A stretch of 64,000 nt of DNA from Candidatus Latescibacterota bacterium (lineage in GTDB: Bacteria; Latescibacterota; UBA2968), in contig JAJEHL010000011.1 of the NCBI GenBank assembly GCA_022823725.1, positions 199,107-263,106 on the forward strand. Direction: 5' to 3'. The notes under the pieces were generated by a model. It had not been told where the DNA came from and did not search any database. It saw nothing but the letters and a program-made list of their open reading frames with translations. A program made the position numbers and the translations under genes. This document shows positions 55,354-64,000 of this stretch, piece by piece (within the stretch, counting starts at the first letter, position 1; each line of letters opens with the position of its first letter).

Positions 55354-55621
55354 AAGCGATGCCCTGGATCTGAAGGTTAGCGTCTTTTTGGAACACGCAA
55401 CAGTCAGAATCCAAAGCAAATATCAGGCCAATGGTCACAGCATCGCGTGACAAATGGTATGGACAGTACCATTTATCCGTATTATGTCTTTAAATATGCT
55501 GTATTGCCCCCTGGTTCACAATCTGAATTTGAGGATCGCCTGTTTGGCGCAGAACAATCTCGGATGCAAAAGTGTACACTTTGAGCCATGAATGGGCGGT
55601 ACTATGAAAGATATGTACTGC

Positions 55622-56881
55622 CTACTGTATCACTTTCGTTGGTTTATTTTGCAGATGATTCAGTATTTCTTCCACACTATCCTGGGGCCTGGTCACATCA
55701 AAGGGAAAACAAGACAAAGACAATTCATCATCAAATTTGTAGCGCAATATTTCCTGAAACTGCTCCGTCTCTGGATAGACAAGCGCGACCTGCTTGCAAT
55801 CATACTTTTTTCCATAAGCGAACAACTGGTACATATCGGCCTGACTGATGCCGTGTTTTGAATCACTTCCCTCTCCGTTAATACGCTTCCACTTGGTATC
55901 CAAGATAAATTCTGTCTCTCTGCCAGACATCAGACTGATATCCGGTTTCATATAAAAAACACCCTTGCCATCAATGCTTGCCAACGGTTCTCTCGGCCCC
56001 TGCTCACGCACGGAAAATCGTCGCTGATACCGTCGAAAACACGCCGCAACAAAATCCTCAAACACTTCCCACATCGGAAACAACAGCGTCTGATTGACAT
56101 ATTTTCCGGCAAACGTAGTCAAGCCGTGATCAAACAGAAACAGCCCGACCCACTGCATCACCTCATCGTAATGCCGAATCGAACGATCCACCTGATGCCG
56201 ATCCCAATCGCTTTTGGGGTGTTCCGACTGCGGAATATCGGAAAAGCTGATACGCAACTGATGGAGCAACTGTTGATTTCTCGGTTGTCGCACAGAACCC
56301 ATCAGTTTGTGAATAGTGCTGTGAATCAGACGATTGGCCGGGCGGTTGGCACTGAACTCATCATAGCCGACGTAAAACCGCGCACGATTAGCTACATTTT
56401 CACGAATATGCTGCGGAAACAGAATTCGCCCTCGCAGATAAGGCTGGTTGTCTTCCTCTGAGTGATAGTGGCGGGCGAGACCGCGTTGTGTCAGCAAAAC
56501 GAGATTGTTCAGAAACAGGTGGACAAATACCTCCAGCATATTGAAACGCCGCACAGCGTTTATGTGACTCGCGTTGAACTGCGCCAACGATTTGAACCCG
56601 CGCCAATCCCGCAGCATCTTAAAAAAAATCTGTTTGGTCTCTTCCGTATCTTCGGCAAAATCTACCTTCGGCAAAATTTCGAGCACGGTCCCTTTGCGCG
56701 TTTCAATAATACCGACGTAGTTTTGCGCGTACAACCGATTGTTTTTCAACTCCAAAACAGGTCGGTAATTGCCCTCCACATCTGTTCCATTTTCAAGAGC
56801 AAAATCCTTCAGATCCCGCAATTCGTCCTGGCTAAGACCCTTCAGTTCTTCATGTTCCCTAATGGCGAGGGATTTGTTCAT
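55622..56881 (-). CDS. mcrC: McrC-type endonuclease subunit
   Basis: 419 aa. Modification-dependent restriction: McrC cuts DNA when stimulated by McrB. The N-terminal ~250 residues are the McrC fold, and the nuclease motif MKPDISLMSG...FILDTKWK (D, then D-x-K) is near residue 320. ADMYQLFAYGKKY follows as in the family. 11 bases after the McrB stop. Confidence 0.92.
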   Translation of the reverse strand: MNKSLAIREHEELKGLSQDELRDLKDFALENGTDVEGNYRPVLELKNNRLYAQNYVGIIETRKGTVLEILPKVDFAEDTEETKQIFFKMLRDWRGFKSLAQFNASHINAVRRFNMLEVFVHLFLNNLVLLTQRGLARHYHSEEDNQPYLRGRILFPQHIRENVANRARFYVGYDEFSANRPANRLIHSTIHKLMGSVRQPRNQQLLHQLRISFSDIPQSEHPKSDWDRHQVDRSIRHYDEVMQWVGLFLFDHGLTTFAGKYVNQTLLFPMWEVFEDFVAACFRRYQRRFSVREQGPREPLASIDGKGVFYMKPDISLMSGRETEFILDTKWKRINGEGSDSKHGISQADMYQLFAYGKKYDCKQVALVYPETEQFQEILRYKFDDELSLSCFPFDVTRPQDSVEEILNHLQNKPTKVIQ

Positions 56882-56892
56882 AATCAGATGTC

Positions 56893-59187
56893 CTATCCGG
56901 CTTCACCTGTTTCGCTTTGTCCTTGTGCGTAGATCGCCTGGTAACTTTTGGGGTCTTTCCATTTGTCATCATCATCGGACAGTTCATAAATTTTTCTCTG
57001 TTCATCAATCAATTCGCCTAAAGCGTTTTTATTTTCGGGTAATTTTTCCAAGATATCTTTGCGTAATTCTTCTGATTTATCTTCAATAAAACCATTCCCG
57101 TTTAGTACCAGATCAATCTTCTTCCAGTCATCGTAAAAGTATTCCTGCAACAACGGGATAATTTTGGTTTTAAAGGTTGCCTCAAGAGAATCCCTGCCCG
57201 TAATCCTCTTAACACCTATGAAATACGTGTGCCCAATCTGATGCTCGCGATCAAGCAGGAAATGGATGCGTTCGTTCATTGCAGCAAGTAATTTCTGACA
57301 GTTCACTCCCTCGATATCCGTACTGATACTGTCATGCTTTGAATCCGGCATCATCTCAATAAACTCAAATCGCCGCCGCAATGCGGTATCCAACAGGGCG
57401 ATGGAGCGATCAGCAGTATTCATCGTGCCAATAATGTAGAGGTTGTCTGGCACTCCAAATTCCTCTTTGGAATAAGGCAAAGTAACTGTTGTTTCATCCT
57501 CCTTGCTCCCAATCCGCTTGGATGGTTCAATCAGCGTGATCAACTCGCCAAAAATCCTGGCGATATTGCCGCGATTGATTTCGTCAATAATCAGGACATA
57601 ATTCTGCTTCTCTACTGGTAGCGATTCTTCCTGCTGCCATTCCTCGTCATGAAATTGTTTTATCTTTTGGTACAAAGCAAAGTAGTACATGGCATTTCCA
57701 TGCTGAGTCCGTCTTGATTTATGGGTCGGTTTAATATCTTTAGGCGATTTGATCTCCCCTTTGTAAAAATCTTCGTAATCCCGTCTGATCACTTTTTGGG
57801 TAAGTCTCTGATACTTTACGGTACCACCAAGCTGTACAGACTTAAATTTCTCGTCTCCTGACCAATATATTTCTCCAATGGTGGCACCACTTCTGTCACC
57901 GGAAGGAAAGAGATTGATTTCCTCTCCTAATTCCCGCCTCACTTCCATTGACTCGGCAAACACTTGAAGCAATTCATCCATATCCCATGATTTGTTGTCT
58001 GTTTGCTCAGATTGCATCCTGTTTTTATTGGCCCGATCTGCAATTTTCTTGAAAACACCTTCAGAAAGTTCATATTCAATATTTCTGTCCTCATCATCCA
58101 GGACAGGCCTGATCCCTTCAATGAAATCCTCATAAGTAAAATTCTGATGGAATGTGACTATTGCAATCTGTCCATCCTGTTTTAACTCACGAAATCGCTG
58201 TCTTGCGTCTTTATCGTCTTCAATCTTATCCAAAGATTTGTCCTCGATAATCGCCACAGCGTGATTGACGGTGTTATAGGTTTTACCTGTACCCGGTGGA
58301 CCATAAAGGATTTGATTCAAAGAATATTTCATAGTATCTGTTTTAGGTTGCGACTCTCCTTGATTATGTTCAGAATCATTTTCGGGCTTAGAACCTTCCC
58401 AAAGCTCATAAAGAGGAGAGGCATAAAAGTCTAAATCCCTGGTGTCATGTTCTTTTTCTTTTTCCCGCCGTATATTGAGAAGTTCCTGGTCTATTTCCAA
58501 TGCTAACAATTTATTGACCTCTGCATTGGTTTTCCCCGTAAATTCTCGGACTATATCCCTTCGCTTTGTTCCAGAGAATATGTGTTCAAAGTTGTCTGGA
58601 AAAAGTAAAAACACAATCATATTGCGGAATTGGCGCCGATCACATTCTGGAATCTGTTCGAGCCACTTGCCAAACTTCCAACCATCATAGAGAAGCTCAA
58701 TTCGTTCTGGTTTCGGAAGATTTTTGAAGTCAATCATCACGCGGATGAAGAAAGCAAACTCGTCCGGGATGTTCGTGTTGAAACCTGTTCCGGCATTGCC
58801 TGCTCCGCCGAGAACATCTTCCGCCAACCAATCAGAATTTTCAGGAAAGGATTTACCTGACCATTCCCAAACAAGCCTAATATTCCCAAGCTTTCTCGGT
58901 TTAGTAATATTGTCCGGACATAAGTATATAACCCACAACATCTCCGCAGCCAGTTGCTTGACCTCAGGTTCCGTCGCTTCAAGTTGCTTTTCCAGTTTAA
59001 CGAAGAAGCTATCTTTGCCCTCGTCAGGCTGATCAATAAAGTATTGCTTCAAATCTTGAAGATACGGCAATGTCCACACCGATTCCTTTGCAAACACTGC
59101 CCCATCTGATAGTAAGGCAACCTCTTTCCAATGTTGGCTGGCCTCCAGCATCCGTTCAAGACTCCCGCAAGCGTGATAACGACTCAT
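56893..59187 (-). CDS. mcrB: McrB-type AAA+ GTPase
   Basis: 764 aa. Specificity and motor subunit. The N-terminal ~290 residues are a DNA- or ligand-sensing region of unknown type. The AAA+ core follows: Walker A LYGPPGTGKTYN near 300, Walker B IIDEINRGN, MNTADRSIA, and sensor ALRRRF. An inserted stretch with GDRSGATIGEIYWSG may be an extra recognition element. Upstream of mcrC in the same operon. Confidence 0.92.
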   Translation of the reverse strand: MSRYHACGSLERMLEASQHWKEVALLSDGAVFAKESVWTLPYLQDLKQYFIDQPDEGKDSFFVKLEKQLEATEPEVKQLAAEMLWVIYLCPDNITKPRKLGNIRLVWEWSGKSFPENSDWLAEDVLGGAGNAGTGFNTNIPDEFAFFIRVMIDFKNLPKPERIELLYDGWKFGKWLEQIPECDRRQFRNMIVFLLFPDNFEHIFSGTKRRDIVREFTGKTNAEVNKLLALEIDQELLNIRREKEKEHDTRDLDFYASPLYELWEGSKPENDSEHNQGESQPKTDTMKYSLNQILYGPPGTGKTYNTVNHAVAIIEDKSLDKIEDDKDARQRFRELKQDGQIAIVTFHQNFTYEDFIEGIRPVLDDEDRNIEYELSEGVFKKIADRANKNRMQSEQTDNKSWDMDELLQVFAESMEVRRELGEEINLFPSGDRSGATIGEIYWSGDEKFKSVQLGGTVKYQRLTQKVIRRDYEDFYKGEIKSPKDIKPTHKSRRTQHGNAMYYFALYQKIKQFHDEEWQQEESLPVEKQNYVLIIDEINRGNIARIFGELITLIEPSKRIGSKEDETTVTLPYSKEEFGVPDNLYIIGTMNTADRSIALLDTALRRRFEFIEMMPDSKHDSISTDIEGVNCQKLLAAMNERIHFLLDREHQIGHTYFIGVKRITGRDSLEATFKTKIIPLLQEYFYDDWKKIDLVLNGNGFIEDKSEELRKDILEKLPENKNALGELIDEQRKIYELSDDDDKWKDPKSYQAIYAQGQSETGEAG

Positions 59188-59225
59188 TTAATACCTCATA
59201 GTGAATAGATCAGAAGAAGCGATAG

Positions 59226-59263
59226 ACTGGATCGCGGCTAAAATCATGCCGCGATGACGGCTC
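59226..59263. repeat. REP-like palindromic repeat, copy C (short form)
   Basis: ACTGGATCGCGGC-TAAAATCAT-GCCGCGATGACGGC: a single 8-bp hairpin with the same outer arms as the copies at 2292 and 46827. Lies between the McrB start and the ankyrin-protein stop. Confidence 0.75.
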
Positions 59264-59264
59264 T

Positions 59265-60287
59265 CTATTTATCCATATCTGCGTCTGCTTCTGTGAGAAC
59301 GCGAACAACCTCGCGGAGCTTATCCTTATTCTTAATCGTCGAACGCAACGCAGTCATAAGCGGCGTATGTCCCCTGTCATCTCGCAAATCGACTTTCGCG
59401 CCGTGATCGAGAAGTAGGGAAACGATCTCCACAAAACCCGCTCTTGCTGCACAATGCAACGCAGTCTGTCCCTTGTAATTGCGCGCATTCACATCTGCGC
59501 CACGCGCGATCAAATCCCGGATGCGATCAACACTGCCGCCGCGATCCCCGCGGGCCTGAAAAACAATCGGCGGCCAGCCATCCTCTGCGCGATTCGGATC
59601 GCAATCCACTCCGCGGCTTGAAAGCAGGGCAATAATGTCGGGGTTGGTAAGACCGGAACGAGGCAATTCAGCGGTCGCTGGATCGAGACCCGCATCAAGC
59701 AGCACCTTCAAAATATCCGCCCGATCGCGCCAGATACAGAACCGCACCAGCCGGTTGCTATAGGGGCGCGGATCTGCACCCCGCTCAAGCAGCAAACGAA
59801 CAATATCCAGATAACCAGCACCAACCGCGTAATGCAACACCGTAGCGCGGACATTCGTATCGTACTGCACCCGCTCCACAGTGGCGAGACCCGGATCGCG
59901 GCGCAAACACGCGGCAACTGCATCCCCATCGCCCAGATACGCAAACGTATAGATATCGGTACTGGCCCCTCTTGCCCACAACACATCGGCAACCGCGTCG
60001 TGATTCTTAAACCGCGCCGCGCAATAGGGCGAAATATCCACCAGCAACGGCGTAAAATGACAGCCCCACGCATGGACATCCGCACCCTGGTCGAGCAACC
60101 ATTCAACCATCGCCAACCGCCCCCGGTACGCCGCTTCCCAGAGCATCGTCCGCCCGTGCGACCCAACGCGCAACAACCAGTCCGGCCTCTCTGCCAGCAC
60201 CGTCTGCACAGTCTCCAAATCCCCACGACCAGCAGCCGCAACACCGACCTTCAAAAAATCACTAACCTTACCCGTAAGTAATGACAT
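59265..60287 (-). CDS. Ankyrin-repeat protein
   Basis: 340 aa made of about eight ankyrin-type repeats, e.g. GRTMLWEAAYRGRLAMVEWLLDQGADVHA and GQTALHCAARAGFVEIVSLLLDHGAKVDL. No catalytic domain or signal peptide is visible. Likely a protein-binding adaptor; ankyrin proteins are frequent near defence genes but a link to McrBC is not shown. Confidence 0.9.
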   Translation of the reverse strand: MSLLTGKVSDFLKVGVAAAGRGDLETVQTVLAERPDWLLRVGSHGRTMLWEAAYRGRLAMVEWLLDQGADVHAWGCHFTPLLVDISPYCAARFKNHDAVADVLWARGASTDIYTFAYLGDGDAVAACLRRDPGLATVERVQYDTNVRATVLHYAVGAGYLDIVRLLLERGADPRPYSNRLVRFCIWRDRADILKVLLDAGLDPATAELPRSGLTNPDIIALLSSRGVDCDPNRAEDGWPPIVFQARGDRGGSVDRIRDLIARGADVNARNYKGQTALHCAARAGFVEIVSLLLDHGAKVDLRDDRGHTPLMTALRSTIKNKDKLREVVRVLTEADADMDK

Positions 60288-60335
60288 AGGTTTTTTCGCT
60301 CTAAGCTTCGCATAAGAGGTTCCAGATGCACTTGG

Positions 60336-62072
60336 CTATGTGGTTTCCTCATTGGGAGACTCTACTTTTTTTGCTACCTCTAAGATGGCATCCAGCACTG
60401 TGGATATCTCGGGATCAATCAAGTCTTTTGGTACATATCGGACAAGGGTGTGGTAATTCGTCTTTCGCATGAGATTGGGCATATTGAGTTTTTGGAAAAA
60501 AGTCTCAAATAAGGGATCAAGAAAATCATCACTGACCTTTGTATTTGGATCCCAAGGTGATCCTTTGCCAAGAGTTTTCAGGGCCTGCTCAATTTCGGCA
60601 ATGGTTTCTTCCATCTTTTTCTTCCAACTATACGCAAACAGAGTACCTTCTTGTTGTTCACCCATATCTTCCGCCCATGCCATGAGCACTTCTTTTTGAC
60701 ACAGGTAATTTTCTATTTCGCACTTTTTCCACATATACTCTCGCAGTTCAGGACGGTCCTGAAGTTCCTGAGCTATTTGGTCGAAAAGCGCAAACCCGAT
60801 CAAATCTCGTTTTGCCTCCCGCAATCCATAGAAACGTTCACGCGCTTTTCCCGGTTGATTGTCAACATATATCACAAAAGGCCGTTCCAGTACATCTTGT
60901 GCTGGATGATTGAGTTTCTTAGCAAAGGCCTGCAAAATGGCGAGATCCGTCGAACCTTCAAGGTAGAGCACCCAGCCTTTTTGTTCTGCCTGATAGTATT
61001 GCTCGAAACCAATAGATTTGAGAGATTTTAGAAGCTGACTTCCGCGGTCATCAATTCGATGCGGCTTCCCTAAAAATGCAACAACAACGTCGCGATCAGC
61101 AGCCTCATTCAGAATGACTTCAGAATGGCTGGCAGCAATAATCTGGCTATTCTGTTGAGTAGCTAACTCAGTGAGGGTCTGGTAGATTTGTCGTTGCCTT
61201 AGAATCTCGAGGTGTGCATCTGGTTCATCAAGAAGGAGCACGGTCTCAGGATGTGATGCGAGATAGGAAAAGAGAAGCAGGGTTTGCTGGAGACCCCGCC
61301 CTGATGATGAGAGATCCAGACGACTCTTAGAGCGATCCCTATAGGTCATCTCAATCTCGCCGCGTTCTGGAATGTAAATTGGAGTATCGAGATCAACCCC
61401 AAATAGGTCATGGATTTTTTTGCAGATCGTTACCCAAATTTCCTCTTCTTGTTCTCCGCTCACAAGTTGGTAGCAAAGATTACGGAGGACCTCAGCGGTA
61501 CGACCTTCTCCAATGCGGACATTGATAGCACCGGGATCAAGCCTTGTTTCGTTTGCCGTAAGTCCCGACATTGGTGGCAGAAACGCGACACGGAGATTTT
61601 CTACTCCCTTGGGTATTGGCATGCGCTCCGGGTTATTTCCTTCGGCCAAACGAAGCGGACGGCAGTAAAAAGACTCTTGGTTCGCATAATCGAACTCAAG
61701 TCCAGATTTCCAGACCTCTCCCTGAGTCACGCCTTCCACAAGAATTTCTATCCTAATATTCTGAGTTTGCTGTCGGCCCTCAATTTTCCGAACATCGCGA
61801 ACATGCAAATTTCGCCAGAGCAAATTCGCATGTGAAACGGGAATAGAGATCAGGTCCCGCCGATTGATGGCTACCCCTGGTCGCTGCTCGGGTTTCGTTT
61901 TGTCTTTATACCTTTCATTCCAACGTTTGAGGCCTATATCCCAAAGAGCAAGGCTCTGAAGCGCGGCCGTTTTACCAGAGTTGTTTGGCCCGATGAAAAC
62001 AACAGGGTTGCCAAGCTCTATCTCAACATCCTCAAACCGTTTGAATTTCCTACAGATCAATTTAGTTAGCAT
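60336..62072 (-). CDS. OLD-family ATPase with TOPRIM nuclease domain
   Basis: 578 aa from the ATG at 62072 (MLTKLICRKFKRFEDVEIEL), preceded by AAGGGA; a GTG 11 codons earlier overlaps the upstream stop. ABC-type ATPase: Walker A FIGPNNSGKTAAL, signature SSSGRGLQQTLL, Walker B VLLLDEPDAHLE, ASHSEVIL. A TOPRIM-like region follows: VLYLEGSTDLAIL and the acidic YVDNQPG near 370-410. OLD nucleases act in phage defence. Same strand as McrBC. Confidence 0.85.
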   Translation of the reverse strand: MLTKLICRKFKRFEDVEIELGNPVVFIGPNNSGKTAALQSLALWDIGLKRWNERYKDKTKPEQRPGVAINRRDLISIPVSHANLLWRNLHVRDVRKIEGRQQTQNIRIEILVEGVTQGEVWKSGLEFDYANQESFYCRPLRLAEGNNPERMPIPKGVENLRVAFLPPMSGLTANETRLDPGAINVRIGEGRTAEVLRNLCYQLVSGEQEEEIWVTICKKIHDLFGVDLDTPIYIPERGEIEMTYRDRSKSRLDLSSSGRGLQQTLLLFSYLASHPETVLLLDEPDAHLEILRQRQIYQTLTELATQQNSQIIAASHSEVILNEAADRDVVVAFLGKPHRIDDRGSQLLKSLKSIGFEQYYQAEQKGWVLYLEGSTDLAILQAFAKKLNHPAQDVLERPFVIYVDNQPGKARERFYGLREAKRDLIGFALFDQIAQELQDRPELREYMWKKCEIENYLCQKEVLMAWAEDMGEQQEGTLFAYSWKKKMEETIAEIEQALKTLGKGSPWDPNTKVSDDFLDPLFETFFQKLNMPNLMRKTNYHTLVRYVPKDLIDPEISTVLDAILEVAKKVESPNEETT

Positions 62073-62101
62073 AGGTTTGTCCCTTTGTGTAAGAAATAGA
62101 C

Positions 62102-63373
62102 TCACTCCCCAATAACCGTATCCACATGCGCGCGGTAAATCCAGGCAGTATCGTGAGCATCGAGGAAATTTGCATCAAAACCGCCAAAGTAGAGAAATTG
62201 TCCCGCATCCTCCAAAAAAGGCGACAACGCAATCGCGCGTATCGCCACCAGAAACGGATCGCCGGGTTTCCATTCCCCATTCACCTCCTTGACCCAGTAG
62301 CTCAAATCGGGATAACGGATCAAATAAGCCGCGCCCGGATACCACTCCCCAAAAGTCTGTCCGCCATTCACCTTTGACTGAACACCCATCAAATGAACGG
62401 TCTGCCCCGTCGCAGGATCGGTAACAGGCACCATATCGCTGTACGCCGCAATAATACTTCTGCCTCTAATAGAACGCCGCCACGCCTTATTGAGCAACGC
62501 ATCGATCCTCAACTCAACCGTCGCTGCATAATCCGCCTCTGGATCCATGCGAATAATGCGATCTGTGTGAGAAAACAAAAGAGACTCCCCTTCACCTGCT
62601 GGAGAAGGAACCACCGTCAGACCGCGGATACCAGCCTGTTCAAAACTATACGGCGTATCATCCGTGTACACCTCTTCCCATGTGGGCACCTGCCCATCCA
62701 CGCGGCGATAAACCGATGTCCCAACCGAAGCGTACAAAACGCCATTTGCCTCTGCAAAAGACATAGGGCGCGCCTGAATCGGCCCAAACTCGGACGCCTC
62801 ATCCCATCGAATCTTCCCCAACTGAGCCGGATCATACACCCCCGAATAAATCCCCAACTGCCCCGCAGAAACAAAAATGCGATCCACCCCCGTCACGCCA
62901 TCGCGATGAACAAAAAACGCACGCACCATGCGCCGATATCCCCTGCCGGACTGAAGCGTAGTCCTCACCCACGAACCACTCTCATCGTCTCGCGTAAAAA
63001 TATTCGACTCACCCATCCCGCGAACGTCCCTGCGCCGGTCGGAACCAGCCAGCAAAAGATTTACCTTCTCGGACAGGGAATTGCCCGAATCATCCGTCTC
63101 AAAAACCGCCGACTTCAGCGCAGTAACCCGAAGATGCGACGCCCCCAGACTATGGTCTATACGCCACTCGTCACCCGGTGAATCAATCGCCAGAACCTGC
63201 GCATAGGGTATCGCGGTATAAGGATGATCCATCCAATAGCCATTTCCGGCATAAAGCCGCCCCTTATGCGCCTCGATATGCACAATCTCCGTACCCCTCG
63301 CAAGAGGATCTGCAGAACCAATGCGACCCGCCAAAAAATTGCACATCCAGGACTGCGTATCTCTATTCATCAC
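62102..63373 (-). CDS. Beta-propeller-like protein of unknown function
   Basis: About 423 aa. Repeated beta-strand pairs with short aromatic-acid turns (KGRLYAGNGYWMDHP, ANGVLYASVGTSVYRR, FLYFGGFDANFLDAHD) suggest a six- or seven-bladed propeller. No Asp boxes, catalytic motif or signal peptide recognised. The ATG at 63370 is the likely start. 6 bases after the small basic gene. Could be a carbohydrate-binding or lyase-like protein; unassigned. Confidence 0.7.
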   Translation of the reverse strand: MMNRDTQSWMCNFLAGRIGSADPLARGTEIVHIEAHKGRLYAGNGYWMDHPYTAIPYAQVLAIDSPGDEWRIDHSLGASHLRVTALKSAVFETDDSGNSLSEKVNLLLAGSDRRRDVRGMGESNIFTRDDESGSWVRTTLQSGRGYRRMVRAFFVHRDGVTGVDRIFVSAGQLGIYSGVYDPAQLGKIRWDEASEFGPIQARPMSFAEANGVLYASVGTSVYRRVDGQVPTWEEVYTDDTPYSFEQAGIRGLTVVPSPAGEGESLLFSHTDRIIRMDPEADYAATVELRIDALLNKAWRRSIRGRSIIAAYSDMVPVTDPATGQTVHLMGVQSKVNGGQTFGEWYPGAAYLIRYPDLSYWVKEVNGEWKPGDPFLVAIRAIALSPFLEDAGQFLYFGGFDANFLDAHDTAWIYRAHVDTVIGE

Positions 63374-63379
63374 CCGTCT

Positions 63380-63625
63380 CTACTCGATATGCAAGCGATA
63401 GTGTCTGGGGCCAATTTTTTCTAATCGGCCGTCTTCCAACCACTGCGCCCGACGTTTCAACGCCAACTGAATCAAACCCCGCCGTGCATCCGCATCTCGA
63501 GGACGACGACGGGGCAGGCGCTGGCGTCGCTGCGTACGTTGCTCGAGTTGATAGCGTCGCGCACGCGGTCGTATCTCTCGAACGTGTTGATCAAAATTTA
63601 CAGTTTTCAATTTTGTTTTTCGCAT
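63380..63625 (-). CDS. Small basic protein
   Basis: 81 aa with a highly basic middle (RRRPRDADARRG) and a C-terminal WLEDGRLEKIGPRHYRLHIE that looks like a small winged-helix or DNA-binding fold. The Shine-Dalgarno is weak (AAGGG). Probably real because it directly precedes the propeller gene; function unknown. Confidence 0.5.
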   Translation of the reverse strand: MRKTKLKTVNFDQHVREIRPRARRYQLEQRTQRRQRLPRRRPRDADARRGLIQLALKRRAQWLEDGRLEKIGPRHYRLHIE

Positions 63626-63679
63626 ACGGATAAACCCTTTGCTTTGTTATTTTTTTTACCATATCCTCACCGCGAACCA

Positions 63680-64000
63680 TCACTTCACCGGTATGGGATT
63701 CACAGAAAGGGACAGCGCGCGGTCGCGCTCGCTGTGATAAACATCCTGAGACAAAAAACCGCGCGTGAACAAATCGGACAGGAGCGCATCCCGTCGCTTC
63801 AGAGCCTCAATCGGATCATTCACCGGAACATCCGCACCCTGCGCGAGATCGCACAGCAGCAAAACTTCGCCAGCCGTGAGTTTGGAATGGTGAATATCAA
63901 AATGATATAGCGCAGCCCGCTCGAGACCGCGCACAGGACCAAACGCCGCGTAATGCAAAAATGCGGCAACGCGCTTCTCCTGTGGTGTGTACGCAAAAAA
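63680..64000 (-). CDS. C-terminal part of a probable peptidoglycan transglycosylase (5' end off window)
   Basis: The frame is open to the right edge and reads YTPQEKRVAAFLHYAAFG..., LTAGEVLLLCDLAQ, ALKRRDALLSDLFTRGFLS. This matches the end of a GT51 glycosyltransferase domain (penicillin-binding-protein type), after its catalytic core. About 106 codons are visible, ending at NPIPVK. The upstream part and any transpeptidase domain lie beyond 64000. Confidence 0.6.
   Translation of the reverse strand, partial: FFAYTPQEKRVAAFLHYAAFGPVRGLERAALYHFDIHHSKLTAGEVLLLCDLAQGADVPVNDPIEALKRRDALLSDLFTRGFLSQDVYHSERDRALSLSVNPIPVK

Noticed and set aside
1-64000. CRISPR arrays, prophage genes, insertion-sequence transposases and rRNA genes
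   Set aside because: No evenly spaced repeats, no structural phage genes, no DDE transposase and no rRNA were found; only the Rpn-type protein has transposase-like ancestry.

Overview
The window looks like a chromosomal segment of an uncultivated, environmental (probably marine or sponge-associated) bacterium. The gene content (several phytanoyl-CoA-dioxygenase-like enzymes, formylglycine sulfatases, an Asp-box sialidase, mandelate-racemase and Gfo/Idh/MocA enzymes, Rpn nuclease, DUF433/DUF5615 and AbiE toxin-antitoxin modules) is reminiscent of Poribacteria/Latescibacterota-type genomes. That assignment is an inference from gene mix only; there is no rRNA or other marker gene. One tRNA gene, tRNA-Val(GAC), is present.

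Layout. 1-2250: Ser/Thr kinase-AAA regulator broken by a one-base frameshift. 2465-8677: a glycosyltransferase, then a tight minus-strand operon (DUF433-DUF5615 pair, an internally duplicated 263-aa protein, an acetolactate-synthase-like TPP enzyme, E1-alpha and E1-beta of a 2-oxoacid dehydrogenase) ending in a clear terminator. 8868-14035: catabolic genes (sulfatase, pectate-lyase-like, DUF1593, aldo/keto reductase). 14268-16181: AbiE pair and orphan DUF433. 16246-34664: an 18.4-kb, eight-gene, one-direction array that is the most remarkable part of the window: a QueC-like PP-loop protein fused to a nuclease-like domain, a small partner with a Met-Gly start, a RecD-like helicase-nuclease, a 1929-aa DUF1998 superhelicase, a small protein, an Hsp70-like ATPase, a coiled-coil protein and a 1015-aa protein. 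34734-35018: two gene relics. 35690-35766: tRNA-Val. 35853-54402: accessory metabolism (sulfatase-sialidase-PhyH operon, sulfotransferase, second AbiE pair, esterases, MR-type dehydratase, MocA oxidoreductase, tautomerase, agarase-like protein, alcohol dehydrogenase). 54439-62072: second defence cluster (Rpn nuclease, McrC, McrB, ankyrin protein, OLD-type ATPase-nuclease). 62102-64000: a propeller-like protein, a small basic protein and the 3' part of a probable peptidoglycan transglycosylase.

How it fits together. The eight-gene array has the hallmarks of a mobile-element defence system: two large helicases, at least two nuclease-like domains, start/stop overlaps or short gaps at most junctions, and flanking by toxin-antitoxin genes and relics. 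Its combination of a Qat-like QueC/partner pair with a Druantia/DISARM-type DUF1998 helicase, a RecD-like helicase-nuclease and an Hsp70-like switch matches no named system I know. The flanks carry deleted copies of genes that are intact at 7.3-10.3 kb, and relics of AbiE genes occur at three sites (one of them weak), so this region has rearranged repeatedly. A decayed copy of the tRNA-Val 3' end lies at 43.5 kb, about 7.8 kb from the intact tRNA.

Other structure: three copies of a REP-like palindromic repeat, a candidate ~200-nt structured RNA closed by a 14-bp helix at 46588-46787, a near-consensus promoter giving an almost leaderless AbiE mRNA, and four intrinsic terminators.
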